A stretch of DNA of 64,000 nt from Lachnospiraceae bacterium (GTDB lineage: Bacteria > Bacillota > Clostridia > Lachnospirales > Lachnospiraceae): the NCBI GenBank assembly GCA_024693845.1, contig JAILKJ010000067.1, positions 1 to 64,000 of the forward strand. The letters are read 5' to 3'. The translations under genes and the position numbers were made by a program. Below the pieces are notes generated by a model. It was not told the origin of the DNA, did not search any database, and was given only the letters and a program-made list of their open reading frames with translations. Of this stretch, positions 8,676 through 19,700 are shown one piece after another. How positions within the stretch are numbered: position 1 is the first letter of the stretch; the number at the start of each line of letters is the position of its first letter.

Positions 8676-9188
8676 TTAATAATCCGACACTCTGACGAAG
8701 AGATACACCTCCCAGGAATCCTCCCCTGCAGGATCCACCGAAGGGTCTGCTCCGATGTCGGCGCTTGTCGTGGCAACGGCAGTGTTTTTGCGGAATACCA
8801 CCATGTAATTACCTTCCCGGTAGGTAAAGGAAAGGGCATCTCCCAGCTGGTTATCCCATCCGGTAAGCAGCAGCGTTCCTTCCGCATCCGACAGCTGCTG
8901 AAGTTTCTCTTTGACTCCTTCTCTCAGACCGTCCGGCTGCTTGGGATCAAAGATGGAGGCGCCGCTCTGATAAAGTTCAATACTGGTCATCTGCATGGCC
9001 GTCCGAAGGTCCTTGGCATTGCGAAGAGCCCTTCTCGAGCCTGCTGCCGCCGAAGTATAAAACCAGGCGCAGGCCACAATGGCCAGTGTGATCAGCGTAA
9101 TGAAAAGGATCAGCGTAAACCGATATCTTCTGGCCAGCCGTTCTGCCGGAGTATTTTCCTGTTTATCAAAATTAAAGAGTGTGGGCAT
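8676..9188 (-). CDS. Single-pass membrane protein opening the pilus assembly operon
   Basis: 170 residues: a basic N-terminus, one transmembrane helix (about 23-46, YRFTLILFITLITLAIVACA) and an extracytoplasmic domain with GTLLLTGWDN and WEVYLFVRVSDY. There is no G|xxxxE prepilin motif, so it is not an obvious pilin despite its size and position. It might be a minor platform component or a pilin-like chaperone (inference). A TTG at 9200 is in frame, but the ATG at 9188 has TTGAGGA 5-8 nt upstream and is preferred. The stop is 15 bp from pilD. Confidence 0.7.
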   Translation of the reverse strand: MPTLFNFDKQENTPAERLARRYRFTLILFITLITLAIVACAWFYTSAAAGSRRALRNAKDLRTAMQMTSIELYQSGASIFDPKQPDGLREGVKEKLQQLSDAEGTLLLTGWDNQLGDALSFTYREGNYMVVFRKNTAVATTSADIGADPSVDPAGEDSWEVYLFVRVSDY

Positions 9189-9251
9189 TTTTATCCTCAA
9201 AGCACATCAATATTTCGTATATGACGGCCTATTACCGCACATACATATTGT

Positions 9252-9278
9252 ATTATATCACATTTTTCCCGATTTCAA
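9252..9278 (-). promoter_or_regulatory. Promoter of the pilus assembly operon
   Basis: A perfect TATAAT (9252-9257) with an extended TGA in front, and TTGAAA (9273-9278) at a short 15-nt spacing, 64 bp before the ATG at 9188. It lies just after the terminator of the major pilin gene, which separates the two units. Confidence 0.6.
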
Positions 9279-9300
9279 CAGTATCTTTATACTCTCACAA

Positions 9301-9335
9301 AGAAAAAAGCAACCGCCTTTTGCAAGGCAGGTTGC
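9301..9335 (-). terminator. Terminator of the major pilin gene
   Basis: GCAACC (9309-9314) and GGTTGC (9330-9335) enclose GCC/GGC. On the minus strand a TTTTTTCT run follows, and on the plus strand TTTTC, so it may work both ways. It lies 71 bp after the pilin stop and may limit read-through into the assembly operon. Confidence 0.8.
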
Positions 9336-9406
9336 TTTTCGTAATCATATCTCATGGAAGCGCAAGCATGATCTCTCAGACCTGCTCATTTTCGTCCCTC
9401 TAAGGA

Positions 9407-9838
9407 TTAGTCCCACTGGCAGGTGATGTTGCCTGCGTTGTCCATAACTGCGGACACCGCGGTAGCTGCGGAATCCTGAGAGCTGAACTTCATAGTCAGA
9501 CCCTTAACCGTAAACTTGTCATGCTTGTCTCCGGTGCCGAAGGTGATGGTCAGGCTGGTAACACTGGTGGGAGTTACCATATCATTCACCTTCTTCAACT
9601 CTGCCGAAGTATAAGTACTGGTGGGAGCTGCAGCACCCTGAGCATACTCTTCGTCTGCTACAACCTGAGCAGCCGTATAAATGGAGTGAACCTCCTCATT
9701 ATATCTGCCGCCCCGGGCACGATCGATATAACCAAGCAGAGCCGGAACCAGCATAGCTGCCAGGATCGCCAGGATTACCAGAACTACGATCAGCTCTACC
9801 AAAGTGAAACCTTTTTGATCTCTTCTAAATTTCTTCAT
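9407..9838 (-). CDS. pilA: Major type IV pilin
   Basis: 143 residues with a textbook prepilin leader: MKKFRRDQKG|FTLVELIVV, cut after G10, Glu at +5, then a hydrophobic spine (VLVILAILAAMLVPALLGYI) that forms the fibre core. The C-terminal head is small and has one cysteine, so no disulphide-bounded D-region. It is short, as in Clostridial pilins. The gene has its own strong promoter (9900-9928), its own terminator and an AGGAGG site, which suits a highly expressed subunit. It lies between the minor-pilin operon and the assembly operon, so it is probably the main fibre subunit made by this locus. Confidence 0.92.
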   Translation of the reverse strand: MKKFRRDQKGFTLVELIVVLVILAILAAMLVPALLGYIDRARGGRYNEEVHSIYTAAQVVADEEYAQGAAAPTSTYTSAELKKVNDMVTPTSVTSLTITFGTGDKHDKFTVKGLTMKFSSQDSAATAVSAVMDNAGNITCQWD

Positions 9839-9899
9839 GTATGTATCCTCCTTGAAATTATTCTTCAGTTTCCTTACATCTAAAATGTTTATCGGTTAT

Positions 9900-9928
9900 A
9901 TTTTAACAAACCTTAATACCTCTGTAAA
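9900..9928 (-). promoter_or_regulatory. Major pilin promoter
   Basis: TTTACA (9923-9928), 17-nt spacer, TAAAAT (9900-9905), with an extended TGT before the -10. The predicted 5' leader is about 55 nt, ending in AAGGAGG before the pilin ATG. Confidence 0.75.
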
Positions 9929-9966
9929 GAATGTTGGCCGTTATTTACACTTATTTTATAAACAAT

Positions 9967-10869
9967 TCAGACATCTGAGTAAAGGGTAGGGTCCTCATTG
10001 TAGATCACTTCGTTTTGCAGGGTAACGGTTCCCGTCTTCGTATAAAGGATCTCAGGGGTGGGAACTTCAGGCGTCGGAAGCCCTTTCAGGACCTCCACCG
10101 TCACGTCCACATAGGACACCTTCCACTTCCCGGCGTCCGCATAAGGCTTCATGGAAAAGCTGAGCCTGATGGGGTACCCCAGATAAGTCGTGGTGGGAAG
10201 CTTATTCTCCGCATCCCAGATCAGCGGTGTACTGTCCGTTAAGTCAGGCCTCTGATACCCCGTAACGGTATTTGCGCTACTGCCCGACGGAAGCCTGTCC
10301 ATACACAGGCCGCCGTAGGTGGCGTTACTCTTATCCGCCCGGTGTTTCAGATAATACCTGGTAGTCAGCTGATCGGCCGGGATCGTTCCTTTCAGCTCAT
10401 CAGCGTCCTTCAGAACTCCCTCTGCATCGATCATCATGGTATCGTCGCTGCAGCCGCGATCATCCATCTGCACCAGGATATAACCGTCCTTTTCGTTGGA
10501 GCGGATAAATTCCAGGATCTGTCCTTCCATACCTAACGCATCCGCCGGAACAACCGGATCAGGTACTCCCGAGCCCTTCGTCCGAAGCTTCACATAGCCC
10601 CCAAGATCGGAGGACTGCATTCTTCTGATCTCCTCCCTGCTCTCGGAAAGCACCGTGTCCGCTACGGAATAGATGCTCATCAGCTCCTGCTCGTGATAAT
10701 AGGTTTTGATGGAATTCGTGATCACCATGGTGGTGGCCAGCAAAAAGATGGCCAGCAGCATAAACGAAACGATCAGCTCCGCCATGGTGGTACCGCGCCG
10801 GTCACAGGCAAGCCGGGGCAGGGCAGACTTTATTCTGTTTTTACATTCCCTTATCGCTTTCTTAGTCAT
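9967..10869 (-). CDS. Minor pilin, PilW/PilJ-like
   Basis: 300 residues with a prepilin motif: DRRG|TTMAELIVSF, predicted cleavage after G26, Glu31 at +5, then the spine MLLAIFLLATTMVI. The leader is long (26 residues) but basic. The large C-terminal domain (about 60-290) is beta-rich. By size and position it resembles PilW/GspJ-type minor pilins that prime assembly and sit at the tip. It is the last gene of the five-gene unit headed by the giant pilin-like protein, 27 bp after the preceding minor pilin. The Shine-Dalgarno is weak, so translation may depend on coupling. Confidence 0.8.
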   Translation of the reverse strand: MTKKAIRECKNRIKSALPRLACDRRGTTMAELIVSFMLLAIFLLATTMVITNSIKTYYHEQELMSIYSVADTVLSESREEIRRMQSSDLGGYVKLRTKGSGVPDPVVPADALGMEGQILEFIRSNEKDGYILVQMDDRGCSDDTMMIDAEGVLKDADELKGTIPADQLTTRYYLKHRADKSNATYGGLCMDRLPSGSSANTVTGYQRPDLTDSTPLIWDAENKLPTTTYLGYPIRLSFSMKPYADAGKWKVSYVDVTVEVLKGLPTPEVPTPEILYTKTGTVTLQNEVIYNEDPTLYSDV

Positions 10870-10896
10870 GTGTTGCCGTCACATCCCGTCCCCCGG

Positions 10897-11292
10897 TCAG
10901 GGCACCTTGCTTGAGTAAAAATGTATGGTCGTGGTTTTCGAAGCCGCCGCAGGATCGCCGTATTCATGGTAGGTAACATCTTCCTTGGCAAGGACCATCT
11001 TCACTGTATAATCCGTGCCGGTAGCATCATCCTTAAACTTAAGGTTCAGCTGCTGGGTCGAATCCACCTCATAGGGATCTGCAGACGGGGCCCTTGTGAA
11101 CGTCTTGGCCGCCTCGCTTTCGTAATCCCCTATCTCCTTGTCCGTATCCGCAGCCCGTTTGATCATGTTGGATGAAAAACGGATACAGCTGTAGAGTATA
11201 CTGAAAATAATGGTAAGCAGAAGAAAGGCTATGATCACCTCCGTCATCGCCATGCCCCTGTTATGCACTTTTTTCAGTCTGCTTCGTATCAT
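10897..11292 (-). CDS. Minor pilin, PilV/GspI-like
   Basis: 131 residues. NRG|MAMTEVIIAFLLL gives cleavage after G13 and Glu18 at +5, followed by the helix LLTIIFSILYSCI. The head domain is about 95 residues with a short C-terminal strand. Size and position between a PilX-like and a PilW-like gene suggest the GspI/PilV role in a tip-priming complex (inference from T2SS and T4P order). It is 15 bp after the upstream minor pilin gene. No cysteine pair is present. Confidence 0.78.
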   Translation of the reverse strand: MIRSRLKKVHNRGMAMTEVIIAFLLLTIIFSILYSCIRFSSNMIKRAADTDKEIGDYESEAAKTFTRAPSADPYEVDSTQQLNLKFKDDATGTDYTVKMVLAKEDVTYHEYGDPAAASKTTTIHFYSSKVP

Positions 11293-11307
11293 ATTGCCTG
11301 TCTCTTT

Positions 11308-11871
11308 TCAATAAAATGCCTTAAAACTCAGATCATACTTCAGCGTGCCGCCATCATCACGGGTTTTGACCAGATATCCCGCCGTACATTCGCTCATCAC
11401 TCTGTCCCCGTCCAGGATCTGGGCAGTCAGATACAGATTGCATTTACGGTCCGACAGCTTCGTTTTCCGAAGGATCAGCCGGATATCGTCATAATTCTCG
11501 CCGCCAATGCCGTCGCCGGATGGCTTGGCCGTAAAGCTTCTCACCGGCTCCGACACGTTTCCTTCCGCATCCGTAACAAACAGATCCGGATCCGTGGCAA
11601 AATCAGCGATCTCGGTCAGAAGGCCCGATGTGGCCGGAACCTCCGCGTCCGTCGCCTCCAGCCTGGGGATCATTGCTTTGGAAAAAGAGAACGCCTGCTG
11701 GTAAACGGCTGTATCCCTTCTGGTATCGTTCACCGAAGCCATCATCTGATAAGCCCCCACCACCATTGTCAGACACAGGATCATGGTGACCATGAGAATG
11801 CAGACAACCACGATCATGGCTGCACCGGAATCTTTCCTATTCACTTTTTTACGGAAAAGATCCTTTTTCAT
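11308..11871 (-). CDS. Minor pilin, PilX/GspK-like, lacking Glu+5
   Basis: 187 residues. The N-terminus NRKDSG|AAMIVVVCILMV has a Gly cleavage site (G16) and a long hydrophobic helix, but the +5 residue is Val instead of Glu. GspK and several PilX proteins also lack Glu+5, and they cap the tip, where no upstream subunit needs the N-terminal amine to be neutralised. The same role is inferred here. The start has AGGAG 5 nt upstream; that AGGAG contains the stop codon of the preceding lipoprotein gene (8-bp gap). Confidence 0.75.
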   Translation of the reverse strand: MKKDLFRKKVNRKDSGAAMIVVVCILMVTMILCLTMVVGAYQMMASVNDTRRDTAVYQQAFSFSKAMIPRLEATDAEVPATSGLLTEIADFATDPDLFVTDAEGNVSEPVRSFTAKPSGDGIGGENYDDIRLILRKTKLSDRKCNLYLTAQILDGDRVMSECTAGYLVKTRDDGGTLKYDLSFKAFY

Positions 11872-11879
11872 TCAGTCTC

Positions 11880-13670
11880 CTACTTCAGATATTTTTCCAC
11901 CAGGAAGGTAACTCTCTTCCGGGTCCAGTCCGCTGCGGTGGAATTCTCCAGCATGGGCTGCATGCTGCCGCCTTCTGCCTCGGAGCCGGCTGCCTTCCTG
12001 GCTGCCTCTTTATTCTGTACCCATTCCTTCTGGGAAGCGGAAAGCGACTCAAAGCTGCTCTCATCCATGGTATTGCCCAGGTATGCCCAGATCCGGTTCA
12101 GCAGGGTGTCCCAAAGATCAAAGGATTCATAGGAAATGGAATTCAGGGTCACCTGATCCAGGGTCGCATCCTCTGTGATCCGCTTGTCCATCTCATCCTG
12201 CTTCTCCTTAGCCTGCTCATACATGGCCACAAGATCGGAGGCATCGTCCACCTTCTGGGTACTGATGATATCGCTGTACTTGGCAATGTTATTTTCGATC
12301 TGGCAGTCCTCCATCTTAACCTCGTAGTTGGAGAAGATGTTGTACTTGTTATCCGTGAAGCTGCACTTTTTGAAGGTTATATCATCATATTCGGACATCT
12401 GTACAAAATAGCTGCCCTCATTGGTTGACTCGTTATTCTTAAAAGTACAGTCCTCAAAGGTAATGTCATAGCAGGAATCGATGCTGAGCATGGAATACTC
12501 CCGGCTGTCCCTGAGGGTGCAGTTGTTGATGTGTGCCGTGCTGACACCGGAAAAGCTGAGCAGACCATAGGTACATTCATAGATGTCACAATCCGTCACA
12601 TCCATGTAGCTGCAGCTGTAGGCATCGATACCGTAGGTGCCGCTGCCGTACAGATTACACTTATCAACCTTGATGCCGGATACACCGCTGTAATACAGCA
12701 CGCTGCCGCTGCAGTAGCCCGGCTCCACCTCATGACCGACGGTCAGGTTGCGCAGAACGATATTGTTACCGTCCTGGAAGCTCAAGACCGCATCATAGGG
12801 ATCACTGATTGTGACGCTGACCTTGGCACCTTCCTTACCCTCGATACAGAGGTTGGAAATACCCGTAACGGTTCTTGCGCTGATCTCATACTTGAGGGCA
12901 TCGTTATTGATGGCCGATTCCGGAACGGCGGTAAGGTCATAATGACCTTCTTCCAGGATGATCTTGGTATTGTTTTTGATGCTGTTCAAAAGCTCTTCGG
13001 CGGTACTTACGGTTACCGTATCGAAATAGCGGATCTCCTCTTTGTTCTCGAACTTGGGGCTGTCCTTTTTGAAATAGGTCTTAACGGAAAGGGAGTGGAA
13101 ATAGTAATCCTCATCGGTGGTCTCGTACTCCTCGGTCTCGATCAGAGTCTCGTCATCCAGCATGGTGATCCTGCGGGAGACATCATCCGCCTTGATGGGC
13201 TCCTCCATCTCCATATACCAGTCCTTGTTGGGACAATCCTTGTAAGCCGGTTCTTCCTTCAGAGAAAGCTTGTTGCCGTAATAACGGTACTCCGACTCAT
13301 AGAAGGCATAGCGGTAATCGGCGATGTACTGATTCCCCTCCTTCTGGACACGGATGGCAGATTCAGGGCAATAGGGATCATCACACATGGTGTAATAATC
13401 GTAGCTGTCGCCTTCGGAATAATCGGAATGATCCAGGCTGTAGGCAAACTCCCACTCGCCCACCATGGCATCCAGACTGATGTCGCCGGAAGCCTGTGAC
13501 TGATCTTCTTCCTTGCTCTCATCGACCTTTGCCTCGGCATTGCTTTCATCCTGCTCCGTGTTTTCCGTATTTTCTGCAGGCTCCGGATTCTCTGCGGGTG
13601 CATTTCCTCCGCATCCCGTCATCGCCAGCATGGCTACCGTTACGATTGCAAGTATCACTCTTTTTTTCAT
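11880..13670 (-). CDS. Lipoprotein with a parallel beta-helix and a C-terminal LprI-like domain
   Basis: 596 residues. The lipobox LAMTGC (C20) predicts lipid anchoring on the outer face of the membrane. A Glu/Asp/Asn-rich linker (20-70) precedes a domain of about 140 residues. Then come NosD-like right-handed beta-helix turns (about 230-440: IVLRNLTV, IKVDKCNLYGSG, MDVTDCDIYECTYG, AHINNCTLRDS, ITFEDCTFKNN, ITFKKCSFTDN). The last 90 residues (LWDTLLNRIWAYL...QKEWVQNKEAA...EKYLK) resemble the DUF1311/LprI fold but lack its cysteines. ATG 13670 is chosen because AGGAG sits 8 nt before it. Its place between the giant pilin and the minor pilins suggests a pilus-associated carbohydrate- or wall-binding role (inference). 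Confidence 0.72.
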   Translation of the reverse strand: MKKRVILAIVTVAMLAMTGCGGNAPAENPEPAENTENTEQDESNAEAKVDESKEEDQSQASGDISLDAMVGEWEFAYSLDHSDYSEGDSYDYYTMCDDPYCPESAIRVQKEGNQYIADYRYAFYESEYRYYGNKLSLKEEPAYKDCPNKDWYMEMEEPIKADDVSRRITMLDDETLIETEEYETTDEDYYFHSLSVKTYFKKDSPKFENKEEIRYFDTVTVSTAEELLNSIKNNTKIILEEGHYDLTAVPESAINNDALKYEISARTVTGISNLCIEGKEGAKVSVTISDPYDAVLSFQDGNNIVLRNLTVGHEVEPGYCSGSVLYYSGVSGIKVDKCNLYGSGTYGIDAYSCSYMDVTDCDIYECTYGLLSFSGVSTAHINNCTLRDSREYSMLSIDSCYDITFEDCTFKNNESTNEGSYFVQMSEYDDITFKKCSFTDNKYNIFSNYEVKMEDCQIENNIAKYSDIISTQKVDDASDLVAMYEQAKEKQDEMDKRITEDATLDQVTLNSISYESFDLWDTLLNRIWAYLGNTMDESSFESLSASQKEWVQNKEAARKAAGSEAEGGSMQPMLENSTAADWTRKRVTFLVEKYLK

Positions 13671-13788
13671 TTGCATTTCTCCTAACTGTTTCTTTCTATT
13701 TCCGGCTTTCCGGTTTCCGCGACGATCTCTTCTGTTTGAAACCCGCAAACGGACAATCCCTGTGGGGGACTGAATCCGGACGGATTCA

Positions 13789-16700
13789 TCACGGCGTTAC
13801 CGTCGGCGTCGTCTCCAGATACAATACGTTGGTGGCCTTGAACTCATCCTTAGCCAGCGGAGCGGCATAGAAGTATACCGGAGCCGACGGGGTTCCGCCT
13901 TCCTGTGTACCGCCGGTTGCCGAATAATTCTTGGCGATCAGTTTGATGAATCCGTTCGCTCTCGTGGCGATAGCATCGTCAACTGCCTCATTGGTCTTAA
14001 ACCAGGTATGCAGGTAGTGACCTGCCACATGTTTCGGGAAGGCCATACCGCTGTACCAGCAGGCTACATGGATATCGGTATAATCATCCAGATGCAGACC
14101 GGTGTTTTCATCCGTCAGATGAATCGGGATCTCCACATCATACAGATAATTTGCACTTTTCTTATCAGGAAGCTTCTTGTCTGCTTCCAGATACAGGGTA
14201 ACAACCTTACCCGATGCATCCGTACCGAACATCTCCACTGTAATATACTGCGGCTCCTCTCCGTTATTGTTCGGGTGTGATTTCGTGTGCAAATGTCCCG
14301 TATAATCGATCGCTCCGGGAGATCTGGTCAGGATTTCATTATCTATACTGTCCATATCGACTTTTGTCTCAACCGAATCCAGACTAGACTTCAGACGCAT
14401 CGCCAAATTGGTTGTCTTATCATAGTCATACACATCGGAATCTTCAAAGCCGGGTGCCGTGGCAACGGCGGATTTCTTCCAATACTGGGCAGTTCCGGGA
14501 TTCTTGTTTCCCTTTGCCTCTGTTTCAAACCGGTATCCCCATTCATTTGTCAGGCCCAGACCCAAAACATCCATATTCGAAAGAACATATTCTTCATGGT
14601 GGTTTGTACCTTCCAGTGTAACGGTGATGGTAGCGTTCAATCCCGTAAACTTATCGGCATTCACAAGACGCACATACCATTCTCTGTCGTTCTTTGACAG
14701 CTTGCAGAATTCCACGATGGGAGTTGTCAGCTTCAGCGGCATTCTCATATAAGTGCTTGCGCCGTAGGCGGTCAGGTAGCCGTCGTTTGCAGGGGTTCCG
14801 TCAGCTGCCGCCAGATCGGAATCGTAGATCTGCATAACGATATAGTAATCATAATTGACCGCATCATAGCTACCGGTAAAGCCGCCGGTATACCAGCCGC
14901 TGGGAGGCAGTGCCCCCGTTACTTCCTTCGCTGCAACATCCTCTGTCACACCTTCTGCCACGATGGTATTACCGCTTACAGAACCCACTCCCGCCAGCAG
15001 ATCCTCTGCCGAGGCAACCGCCGTGTTCTTCGGTACCTGAATAAAGGTCTCTTTGACATTGTATTTATTTGTATCGCTGATATCGGAATTCACCGTCCAG
15101 GTTGCCTTATGCGTAGTATCATCTGCAGTGGCACTGAGCACCTTCGCAATGGTGGCTCCCGAATCGCGGCGAAGCTCCTTATTATTGTAATAAGCATGAT
15201 CCTTCAGCGGAGCTGCGTAGTAGTAGACCGCATTTTCTGATACGCTGCGGATATTCTCATCCAGACCCACATAGGTAAGGATGCCCTCGCTTCTGTCATA
15301 GCCGTTGGCCTGTGCCACTTCTTCCGTCGTCTTAAAGTACTGGGTAAGCTTCCTGGTATTGGTGTTCGGATAATTCATGGCCGAATACCAGGCTGTCAGG
15401 TGGAAGTCATAGAACCGGCTCAGGTCACCCAGGTTCTTTGAGGTGTCCGGCGTAAGGGTAAAGCTCATATCCAGATCGTTGTTGCCGGGCTGCAGCTGGT
15501 GATCAAGATCCAGATAAAGGGTCTTATACTCACCGTCCGCAGAATCCTTTGCAAAAAGCTCAACCGATACATACTGGGGCTGGTTTGCATCATTGACGCT
15601 GGGTGTATGCAGGGTTCCCGTATAGGTCAGCTTACCGTCGGCGCCCAGCTTCATGGAATCGCCGGTGATGGGCGACATATCAACGCCGGTATCGTTGCCC
15701 AGGTTCTTCTTAAGGTTCACGGCGCCACGGCTGGTGCCTTCACCGAAGATAACGAAGTCGGAAGCAAAGCTCTCCTCTCCGACAGCCCTTGCTTCAACGA
15801 TCACATTACTGTTCAGCTTACCGTCAATGCTGCCTCCGTAGAAATCCAGATTCTCATGTCCTGATACTTTATCCTTTGCAGAGAAGACCGTAGTCACGTA
15901 ATCCGTGGGCTTGGTCGCATTCCTTACTCTTACCTCGATCTGAGCTCCCGGCGCATCCGCATAATCTTCCGGATTGACAAGGCGTGCCCACCAGCCTCCG
16001 GCAGAGTTCGCATTCCCCGGTGCTCCCCTGGTCAGATGCACGATCTCGATCTCGGGCTCAACCAGCTCTTTGACTGTATGGAAATAATACTTCGTGGTGC
16101 CCGTGGAAATATCCGTAATATAGCCGGTGCTTCGATCCTTGGGAACACCGCTTTCCACAGCCCACTTCTGGGTTGTTTCAAAGTAGGTATTAACATCACC
16201 CTGTCCGGAGTTGGCATACCAGTATGCCACACCGAAGGTGTCCGTATCCTTAAATTCTTTCTTTACGCTTGCCGGTACATAGTAAGAGCCGATATCGACC
16301 TTCTGGGATTGGCCGACTTCCAGCATGACATCCTGTCTTGCCACCGTCTCCTGCCAGGTCTTGCCGCCCTCAGTCCTGATTCGGTAAAGCTCCAGAAGGA
16401 TGTACTGGGGGATGGGCGGGGTGATGGTATCGTCAAACTGATCATAGGTCAGGATCGCCTCATACTGCGGGTCCTTACCGGTGAGCACCTCTGTTGTCAC
16501 CGTAGCAGTGATCAGGGTGTTGGGATGGGCCTTCTGGGGCACATAGACCGTCATGGTCTGAACATCCGCCGACAGATAACCGGTGGCCGTAGCAAAGGTC
16601 TGAATCTCCAGATCCTGCTGACCCTTGGCAAAATTCTTATCATCTATATACGTATCGGAGATGTTGTTAAGCAGATTTGTATCCGTGCTCTTGTACTCGA

Positions 16701-19700
16701 TGGAATCCGCCGCGATGGCAACTTCGGTGGCAGTATTTTTCTTGCCGAGGTTGTTCAGCAGGTATGCGCCCACCCTGATGTTGGCACCTTTTTCAATGTA
16801 AGGCATGAATACATCCGGGTTCAGCAGATGCAGCCGCCACAGGCCGCCGTATTCCACGATCTCGAATTCGGGAGAAGGAAGCTTTTCAAGCAGAACGGCG
16901 TAGGAGCGGATATCATCCTCACCATCTCCTTCATCCTCAACGTCGGAGAATCCCAAGGTAGCATAATTTGCCGCCGTTGTATCCCGCAAAGCCCTGTAAT
17001 CGCGCGCTCTGACTACCAGGTAGTACTTTCTTCCGCTCTCATATTCGGGAAGTGTGGGCGCGTCAATGGTGGTGGTCCTTGAAGTAACCACCTGTTCCGT
17101 TTCTTTTTCAAGTCTGTAGTAAGTCGGCAGATCCGAGTTGCCGTTAAAGTCATCTGCATCAAAAGTCTCTTCCGACGGCAGACTGTAAACGGAGATCTTC
17201 ATCTGGTAACGGGTAGCGGTTACGGGCTTGTTGTTTCTCTCCACCGGCTTCCAGCTGATCTTGTAACGGCCGGATTCCGTATCCTCTTTCACATTAACGT
17301 CGTCTACGTTGTCCCAGCCGCGGATACTCTTCACATAGTCCGCATGCTCGATATAATCGCGGTCCAGCTGATAGTATCCGTCCTCATCCCAGTCAAACTC
17401 GTCCGCAATGGGAAGACGGCTCTTTTCATAGGTCCCGGCTTCATATTTATTACTATAGGAATAGTGCTGCGCATCATCCATCTTGGTGATGTTCCGATCC
17501 ATATCCTTCTCGGAGAAGGTATGGATCACAGGTCCTACCAGATCCGCATCTCCCACAGGGTTTACCTGCAGGAAAAGTGCATCTCTGTTTTTGCGCTGGC
17601 TATCCTTGCCGATCCAGGCATTTTCTGTATTGGCACTTCTTACCATGCCTCCGTCCTCTTCCGCGATCAGCGCATAGGTTTCGTCGTTCTCATCAACGGA
17701 CACGGCAAACAGACGCTGCACCGCTGCTTCCGGCTCGGAATCGATGGTTTTTGCAAAATTGGTATAGTAAGTTCTGAGACTTCCGCCTGCTACATACTCC
17801 TCTGCCAGGCTGTCACCCAGCTCTCCGGTGGATTGTATCCCCGAAGAAGGCTTTGCAGCATTCACCCTGGAAAGCTGCCTGAGTGAAATGACTTTTTGAT
17901 TTGTAACGCCGGGAATGGTAACAAGTCTCTCCTGATTTCTGGAAACATCCTCCGAGGAAGGCAGATACTGGAAGGACAGATTGTCAATCACATAGTTATC
18001 GGAACAGTATTCCAATCCTCTGCCCCATTCGGGATGCTTGGAACTCTTTTTAACATCATCCCTGGAAAAGATCTTGCAGTCGGCAGTGGTATAACCGTTG
18101 CTGGTATAATCTCCCACTCGTACCGTCAAGCAGTTCTGAACAGCCAAGTAACCCGCTCTGCTTGCTTTCGTGATTTCGGGTTTGGAGGCGAAGATGGAAC
18201 CTTCCTTGTTATCAAGCACCCGCTTGTTTCCGACAGCCATGCGGTCATTAAAGGCATAAATATCATCGCTGTAGTTGCGGCAGCTGATCAGATTGACAAC
18301 GGCATTGTTCTCCGTTTCCGCTATGGTCTTGCTCTCTTTCCTGTTGGTTGCCGAATAATCCGACACGCCGCCGACTCTGCACAGGATAGCGGCGCAGGCG
18401 GAATGGGTATAAATTTCTGCTCCCACACCGTTGACGCAGTCTTCCATGTTGAGTACATAGTAACGGTCATTCTTGGGAGAGGAAAGCTGTCCCACAATGC
18501 CGCCTACGTCGTTGGCGGACATTCTTCCCCAGTTGCTGACCAGGGTCTTTCGGTCGGCGGAAATACCCCGGATCGGGAGATTGACCACGCCGTGATTCTG
18601 ACATGAGATCACGGAGACACTCTGGTCGAAATTCATCTCCGTCAGATGGGACATGATGCCGCCGGCAGTACCTACATAACCGCCGATACCGTTCTTATTA
18701 TCCGCAAAGCCGCACATCAGGGTTCCGTAATTATAGCAATACTGAACCGTGCCGCCGTTCTTTCGCATCTTAGCGATCACGCCGCCCACGTTGTTTCCGT
18801 ACAGATTAGCCACATAGCCCGCATTGGCGCAGCCTTCAATAACCCAGCCATCTTTCGTGACATTACTCTGGGTTCCGATCACGCCGCCCACATAATGGAA
18901 GGCATGAGCATCAAAGACCGGATCCGGCTCATCGGTCATTGCGTTCGATGCATAAAGATCAACATCCAGGTCACAGGGCAGCTCTCTTCTGATATAGGCA
19001 AGATTCAGGTTGTAGCGGAACTTTCTTCCGTCAGCCGCATTTTCTCCTGCGATGCCGCCTATTGCAGAGATGGTCGAGGTGGGAAGATAACTCTCCACTA
19101 CCCAGCGACCGGTGCTGCAGTATTCCACTTCACCGGACTTGCTGTTATAACCTACGATACCTCCCAGATAGCCCTTACCGGTATCCATTGTGATCCGGCA
19201 GCGGTTATCACCGATGTCATAGGCGGGAAGTCCCGTGGCATCCGCCTCCTTGGGAAGACTCGCACAGGTATTGACAGGATCGGACCAGTAGCCAGCCAGA
19301 TATCCGCAGGCGGAAGCTGCCGAAATGGAAGAATCCTTCTCCGGCTGATCGTTCAGCTCATCGGTCAGGCCCTTCATAAATTTACGCCGCAGCATTTCCG
19401 CAGCCGCTGCAGAGATCTCCTTTGCCCTGACGCGCTTGCCGGCATCAATATCGATCTTGGACTCGGCAAAAGACTCCACCTTACTTCTTAAGGTATCCCG
19501 GGCAGCCGCCCAGTCGGTACCTGCTTTATAATCCTCAGAATACTCCTTATTGCCCTCCTCCTCGGATGCGATCTCCATGTAACGGATGGCTTCATCCGCA
19601 AAGGCCATGTCCTTTGTGGGATTGCTCGGCGCTGCGGAGAGGGTCATGAACCGGTGGAAGGGTTTTTCTCCCGCCTGCGTCTTTGCCAGATCTTCCCGAA

